A DNA stretch of 25,000 nt. It comes from Chondrilla cf. caribensis. Taxonomy: Eukaryota > Porifera > Demospongiae > Chondrillida > Chondrillidae. Position 1 is the stretch's first letter, and the number at the start of each line of letters is the position of its first letter. Below the pieces are notes generated by a model. That model was not told the DNA's origin, did not search any database, and worked only from the letters and a program-made list of their open reading frames with translations. The position numbers and the translations under genes were made by a program. The DNA lies in contig OZ026551.1 in assembly GCA_964020155.1 (NCBI GenBank), forward strand, positions 3,838,767 through 3,863,766, in the 5' to 3' direction. This document shows, piece by piece, positions 20,554 through 25,000 of the stretch.

Positions 20554-20641
20554 ACAGTTCTCAGTGACTGTAATGACTGAGAATGATATTTGGGATCCAT
20601 CTCCAGTACTTGAATACTACATTAATATATTATAACAATGA

Positions 20642-20690
<49 letters not shown>

Positions 20691-20851
20691 CATTATTATT
20701 ACTTAGCATTATTAAATATTGGAGTATATTTCTGTCTGTGCCATCCTTTGAATCATAAATTTAAATGTGATTAGGTGTTTTCTAATGTCTACAGAACAGA
20801 TTCTTATGTTAGATTATCATAAATAACCGATATTAACATAATGTAATAATA
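20554..20851 (+). repeat. 3' flank of gene 3 with (ATT)n microsatellite
   Basis: Homologous to the flank after gene 2, in the same order, with a purer ATT run (about 20644-20703). The similarity ends near 20800 just after TGTCTACAGAACAGATT, and satellite units begin ~50 bp later. Confidence 0.8.
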
Positions 20852-22397
20852 TTAACCACCTCTGAATGTAGCTAGGATTAAGAGCCACATATAGGGATGG
20901 CGATTGTTTCATATATTAGTTCACATCACCAATAGGTTAGGTAACAATATCAAGTTGACACACACCCTCTACTATAAGCTATGCGAGGTGCTTATCAAGT
21001 GTTGTTTTCTCCAATACTCTCCCATATATTGAAGAATATTAAGAATCTCTGAATGTGGCTGGAGGTATGGGCCACAAATAGAGATAAGAATTTACTGTTT
21101 CAGTAAATATTTAACATACGCAGCTAGGTCTAGCAAAAGAATCAGGTTGACACAACCACTTTCCCAAAAGCTACGTAAAAAGGTTCTTACTGTTTTTCTC
21201 CTATACGTATTCTCCTGTAAGCACCTCCATATGTAGCTATGGTTATTGGCCACAGGTAGGGATGGGAATTGCTACATACGTTGGTTCATGTCAACAGCTA
21301 GGTTGGATAACAATATCAGGTTGACAAGCCTCCTCTCCCATGAGCTATGCAAGAAGGTGCTTAGCATTTTTCTCCTATACTCTCCCATACATTGAAAAAT
21401 AGTGAGCACCTCTGAATATAGCTATACACTGTTAAAAATTTGGTGTAAAGTTCACTCCAATTAGTGGGTAAAAGTGTTGAATCCATGAGCACCCCATATT
21501 TGGAGTGAAAATTCTGGCACTCCTTTTTGCAGGTAAGGCTTACTACAACAAAAGTAATTTACCTGAACCAAAAAGGCTGAATACAAAGAGAAACTCCACG
21601 ACGATTACGTACTTCTTGCTTTCTTCGGAAGCCATCTTGTGTGACGCAATACAGGCATACTATTTTGCAATCGTTAGCGCTTAAGCTGTAAATGGAGTGC
21701 GCTTTACTCCGTCATATGATTTCACCCCTTCTTTGGAATGAACACCTTTGGAGTGAAATACATTTGGAGTGAACGCTACTCCACATTTTTAACAGTGTAG
21801 GGTTGCCAGCCACATACAGATATGGGAATTGTTTCATAAGATATTTCGAGTCCAAGGTTGGGTAACAAATATAAGGTTGACACTCCCCCTCTTCTATAAG
21901 CTACATATGCGAAAAGGACCTTAGTATTATTCCTCCTATACTCTCGCATATATTGAAAAGTATTAAGCAAATCTGAATGTAGCTAGAGTTAAGTGCCACA
22001 TATTATATATATATACAAAGATGGGAAATGTTCCGTAAGTTAGCCCACATCCCACCTAGGTTGGGTAGCAATATAAGGTTGCCACCCCTCCCATATCACT
22101 ATAATATAATTATTAACTATTGGAGTATGCTCTCAGATACATACATTGAATGGTATTAAGCACATCCGACTGTAGCTAGAGTTATGTGCCACATACAGAG
22201 ATGGGAGTTGTTCCATAAGTCAGACCACATCCCACCTAGGTTGGGTAACAATATCAGGTTGACACCTCCCTCCCATGAGCTGCGCAAGAAAGTGTTCTGT
22301 GTTAAAATCCCATACGTACTCTCCCATACATTGAAAAGCATTAAGCACCTCCAAACGTAGCTTGGTTTAGGGGCCACAAACAGGGATGGGAATTGTG
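20852..22397 (+). repeat. ~187-bp satellite, block 5 (degenerate, MITE-interrupted)
   Basis: About six to seven degenerate plus-oriented units lie between genes 3 and 4, recognised by GAATGTAGCTA, GGTTGACAC, CCCATGAGCTATGCAAGAAG and CCATACATTGAAAA. They use the GGTTGGGTAACAATATCAG variant. One unit is split by the 371-bp MITE at 21427-21797. Together with block 4 it forms a subfamily found only between the plus-strand receptor genes. Confidence 0.88.
21427..21797. mobile_element. 371-bp MITE with CACTGTTAAAAAT terminal inverted repeats
   Basis: The left end CACTGTTAAAAATTTGGTGT matches the complement of the right end (ACTCCACATTTTTAACAGTG). Similarity continues inward through GTTCACTCCAA, so the inverted repeats are at least 35 bp with mismatches. 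TA flanks both ends (21425-21426 and 21798-21799), consistent with a TA target duplication. Removing the element rejoins a satellite unit (GAATATAGCTA to GGGTTGCC), confirming insertion. There is no open frame, so it is non-autonomous. Several GGAGTGAA/TTCACTCC-type motifs repeat inside it. The transposase superfamily is not certain. Confidence 0.85.
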
Positions 22398-22405
22398 CTA
22401 CTAGC

Positions 22406-22831
22406 CCCTTCTCAATACAAAGTATTAGGAATATGATACATACACTACAATCCAATTGTTTATTATTGATCTTGCAATTTCTGTTTCTTGTTTATGCATA
22501 TTTACCATTGAAAGTGGATAGAGTGTGTATGAACAAAGTTTAAATGAAGTGAAAATCAAAACCATTCAGTTCCTCATTGTTCACTGTATATTGTAGTAAG
22601 AAGTGAGTATAACTATATAATTTTATTATTAATATCTATATTGTTCAAACTGTATAAATTATCATACACAATAATATGAATTATTCTATAATTGTGGAGC
22701 TACAGTTACTATGTACGTATGCATATATTATGTGCATTATAGCAGTATTATGTACATAATATATCATGTAGTACATAATGTAATGATTGTGTGTACAAAT
22801 GCATCATACCGTTCAATGTGTGTATACTATT
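22406..22831 (+). repeat. 5' flank of gene 4, duplicate of the flank before gene 3
   Basis: Homologous to 18996-19468 with numerous substitutions and small deletions. It keeps ATTGAAAGTGGATAGAG, ATGAACAAAGTTT, TTCACTGTATATTGTAGTAA and ATTATAGCAGTATTATGTAC. Confidence 0.85.
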
Positions 22832-22854
22832 AGCTGATACATTGACTATTTAAA
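22832..22854 (+). promoter_or_regulatory. Promoter block of GPCR gene 4 (AGCTGATAC plus degraded TATA)
   Basis: AGCTGATAC (22832-22840) and ATTGAC are conserved, but the TATA box of gene 3 has become TATTTAAA (22847-22854). The distance to the original start codon is only 51 bp, because ~30 bp present in gene 3 is missing. Confidence 0.5.
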
Positions 22855-22897
22855 TCAAGTCAGTTAGTTTGCAACTTTCAGTTTTTAAGTTCTGAAG

Positions 22898-23882
22898 ATG
22901 GAGATCAACGATACCAGCTTGTGGGTACCTCCAGGATTCCCCTACAACAACAAGCATACAAGGAAGGACAATTCTGAGTTCTCCAGAATTCACTGCCTTC
23001 TATTTGACTATAATGCTCATTCTTCTTGCTGGATTCCTTCTTAGTTTTCTCTCCATGGTTGTCCTGTGTAAAGGAGTCGGGATACCTCGTGTCTTAGCTG
23101 TTCTACTCATCAATCAACTGCTGTCCTGTATGGCTGTGGCTGTAATCAATGTCATTAATTCAATCATTGGGGTGCTACTTGTGGTATCTCAGTCCAGTGA
23201 TTCCGTTAATATAAAACTACCTCCGGCCAACTGTCAGTTTTTGATCTGGGTTAACGCATTCGGATCTGTTGGACGATTATGGGGTTTAGCAGTATACTCC
23301 ATAGTCACTCTCTTAACTATTAGGCATGGACAGAAATTTCTGAAGCGTACCCGTGTGGTCATTGTGTGCATTATTGCAGTGTGGGTAATCTCCTTCATCC
23401 TCAATTCCTATGCAATGCTACCCTACCCTGTGTACGCTGTACAATTTGTAGACAATGTCGTCTGTTTTCCACATAATGCCATTATCCCCAAGGCAAGTCG
23501 ATACCCAACCCTTGCCATATGGATTGTGTTTGGTGGGATCACTCCTCTCGCCATCAGCATCACCATCCCCATCATCACCCTCTGCTACATCAGACGTAAC
23601 ACCATCACAGAAGGAGCCCAGTACAACAAGAGGATAGCCAAATTTGCCCTATTCTTGGTGGTGGGGAACGTGGTCAATTTACTAGGACAGGCTGTTCCTG
23701 GGTTGGTAGCATTGCATGCCGAGATACCAGGAGTGGTCTTAACATATCTTCTAGCTTCCCTGTCTCTTCTCCCAACCCCCATCATCATCATTGTCTTCAT
23801 GAAACCCGTTCGCAAGAAGATGAGAAAGATGTTCTGCTGCTTTACGTACATATCAACAATCACACTGTCTTCAAACACGTGA
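22898..23882 (+). pseudogene. GPCR gene 4, paralog with a 2-bp N-terminal frameshift
   Basis: The sequence starting ATGGAGATC at 22898 is the true counterpart of the gene 2 and 3 starts. Relative to gene 3, two bases are missing in the AACAACAC tract near 22947-22954. The original frame therefore ends at TAG (23042-23044) after 48 codons. The rest of the receptor is intact and open from 23004 (a TTG codon; first in-frame ATG 23013) to TGA at 23880-23882, about 290 codons. It covers most of TM1 to TM7, with the cysteine pair, short loop 3 and SSNT end of gene 3. Using ATG 23013 would start inside TM1 and lose the glycosylated N-terminus. With only one lesion in the whole gene, this is a very recent pseudogene, a segregating allele or an assembly error. 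Confidence 0.75.
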
Positions 23883-24027
23883 ACAGTTCCCATTAATTTC
23901 ATTTACTAGCAATTGTAATATCCAGGTATGTCGATTATGATCCATCCCAATTATATTATCATTATCACTAAACTTTATAACCGATATACTTACTGCAATA
24001 ATAATAATAATAATATTAAAAAGGTTA
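23883..24027. other. 3' flank of gene 4
   Basis: Similarity to the gene 3 flank stops after GAACAGTTC, so the duplicated segment ends here. A short AATAAT run (about 23997-24016) precedes the MITE. No other feature is seen. Confidence 0.5.
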
Positions 24028-24223
24028 CCGTATAGTGGGAAATTTTCATAGGACAAAATTTTAATGGATTTCGCGGTTGGCCTAACACCCACGAAAATAA
24101 AATCAGCGAATTATAATTAGATGTTCTCATTGTGCTATCACATGACTGTGGCAAGCATCCGTGAAAATTTTATCTGGGAATTTTTGCAAAAATTTTGTCC
24201 CGCCAAAGTTTCCCTCTATATGG
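24028..24223. mobile_element. 196-bp MITE with CCGTATAGTGGGAAA inverted repeats and TA duplication
   Basis: The left end CCGTATAGTGGGAAATTTTC and the complement of the right end (CCATATAGAGGGAAACTTTG) form terminal inverted repeats. Matching extends inward through GGACAAAATTTT on the left and AAAATTTTGTCC on the right. TA lies on both sides (24026-24027 and 24224-24225), as expected for Tc1/mariner-type integration. No open frame is present, so this is a non-autonomous element. Confidence 0.85.
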
Positions 24224-24377
24224 TATTAAATAATATTTGTATCAATTTTTCTTCATTTATAATAGTTTTTGGTTCTGATGTCCTAAGCTATAAATGAAAA
24301 TATACTCATGTGAATTCGTACTTGCACATGTATACTACATTCCTTAAATTAACTTAACAATGATTAAGCAGTACTTT
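24224..24377. other. AT-rich intergenic DNA, nothing recognised
   Basis: A short AT-rich stretch between the MITE and a local direct duplication. Confidence 0.5.
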
Positions 24378-24540
24378 GTTACATTCTTCAGCCTATATGT
24401 GTGCCTTATTTGTGCCGAAATGTTCCCCAACTAGATCCTGTGGTTCGATTCCCATCGTTACATTCTTCAGCCTATTATGTGTGCCTTATTTGTGCTGTAA
24501 TGTTCCCCAACCATGCAGATCCTGTGGTTTGATTCCCATC
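24378..24540. repeat. Tandem duplication of ~80 bp with a tRNA B-box-like motif
   Basis: GTTACATTCTTCAGCCTAT starts at 24378 and again at 24457. The copies (79 and ~84 bp) run to GATTCCCATC and differ by a few small indels. The first contains GGTTCGATTCC, an exact match to the RNA polymerase III B-box consensus; the second has GGTTTGATTCC. No A box or cloverleaf is evident upstream, so this is not called a tRNA. Confidence 0.8.
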
Positions 24541-24863
24541 ATTGTCAAATATGTGTGGTTGAACTCTGATCCATTTTCATTAAGCTTTTAAACTGATGAA
24601 GCATGTACAGTAGGAATGCCAACGCATGTACTGTAATTCCTAGATCTAATGAAGTGTGTATAGAGACGAATTATAAGTATTTCCTGTGTGAATATGTGTG
24701 TGTAATAGATCTGCATCCAACTAACTATCCATGCCATTGTCAGAATAATAATGTACAATAATTAAGCCATAAAATAATCTTCATTTGTTATAATTATGTA
24801 ATTATTATAGTTGATTTCATACGTTATTACGAGTCAGTAAGGAAAGTATATGTTAGTGAATAA
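24541..24863. other. AT-rich intergenic DNA, no gene recognised
   Basis: No repeat or credible open frame is seen. The region precedes the 3' end of a probable minus-strand gene. Confidence 0.5.
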
Positions 24864-24869
24864 TTTATT
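24864..24869 (-). terminator. Candidate polyadenylation signal AATAAA
   Basis: TTTATT on the plus strand reads AATAAA on the minus strand, one base past the stop codon of the partial minus-strand reading frame. This is unusually close to the stop, so it is only a candidate. Confidence 0.35.
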
Positions 24870-24870
24870 G

Positions 24871-25000
24871 TCATGAGAGTGAACATAATCTTGTTTTTGT
24901 ATCTTTCACTGTTGGGGTTGAGGAGAGAGACTTCTTTAACTCTTCTACCTTCTGTTTATTGCCCAACTCACCACAAGAGAGAAGGTCTGCCATCTTCTGT
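24871..25000 (-). CDS. Partial C-terminal coding exon, product unknown
   Basis: On the minus strand a frame is open from the window edge to TGA at 24871-24873 and gives 42 residues. The composition is lysine- and glutamate-rich (ELGNKQKVEELKKSLSS in the middle), unlike the low-complexity or repeat-derived frames elsewhere in the window. An in-frame ATG in an AAGATGG context occurs at about 24992-24994, but the frame is also open upstream of it, so it need not be the start. The likeliest reading is the last exon of a gene continuing beyond the right edge. No domain is recognised and the piece is too short to name. Confidence 0.4.
   Translation of the reverse strand, partial: QKMADLLSCGELGNKQKVEELKKSLSSTPTVKDTKTRLCSLS

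Noticed and set aside
24376..24591. 71-codon open frame across the B-box duplication
   Set aside because: It spans a direct duplication and has no recognisable domain.

Overview
This is eukaryotic, AT-rich nuclear DNA from an animal. The indications are intronless seven-transmembrane receptor genes in a local cluster, long (GT)n and (ATT)n microsatellites, tandem satellite arrays, and two short non-coding inverted-repeat transposons with TA target duplications. The style (compact, AT-rich, lineage-specific tandem GPCRs, small MITEs) would fit a demosponge or another early-branching marine invertebrate. That placement is inference: no species-diagnostic gene is present.

Layout. 1-101 is a GT microsatellite. 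589-5895 is a satellite built on a ~187-bp unit. It is interrupted at 2168-4075 by a different satellite with a 359-bp unit, and it reverses orientation at ~5640-5657, giving a long palindrome. 5901-7722 is a non-coding duplicated region (A-B, then A'-C-B'), followed by a CpG-rich stretch (7740-8165) with a TATA-like box on the minus strand. 8270-8640 is a 22-bp minisatellite plus GT and TGCC microsatellites. 8641-9867 has no recognised gene. 9868-12277 is a second block of the ~187-bp satellite, first inverted and then in plus orientation. 12546-13634 (minus) is GPCR gene 1. 14055-15390 is a third, more degenerate satellite block. 15391-17280 has no recognised gene.

From 17298 onward three more GPCR genes lie on the plus strand: gene 2 (17390-18364), gene 3 (19567-20553) and gene 4 (22898-23882, with a 2-bp frameshift in its N-terminal region). 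Degenerate copies of the satellite separate them, and one satellite unit carries a 371-bp MITE. A second MITE (196 bp) follows gene 4. The last ~130 bp probably hold the C-terminal end of another minus-strand gene that runs off the window.

The four receptors are single-exon paralogs of about 325-360 residues. They have the disulphide cysteines, TM4 Trp and TM6 Pro expected of a rhodopsin-like GPCR, but no recognisable DRY or NPxxY motif. From TM4 to the start of TM7 their DNA is almost identical, even between the inverted gene 1 and gene 2, while TM1-TM3 of gene 1 are strongly diverged. This is the signature of gene conversion. Genes 2-4 share a promoter block (AGCTGATAC plus a TATA-like box just upstream of the start) and probably arose by duplication of a segment containing satellite, promoter and gene.
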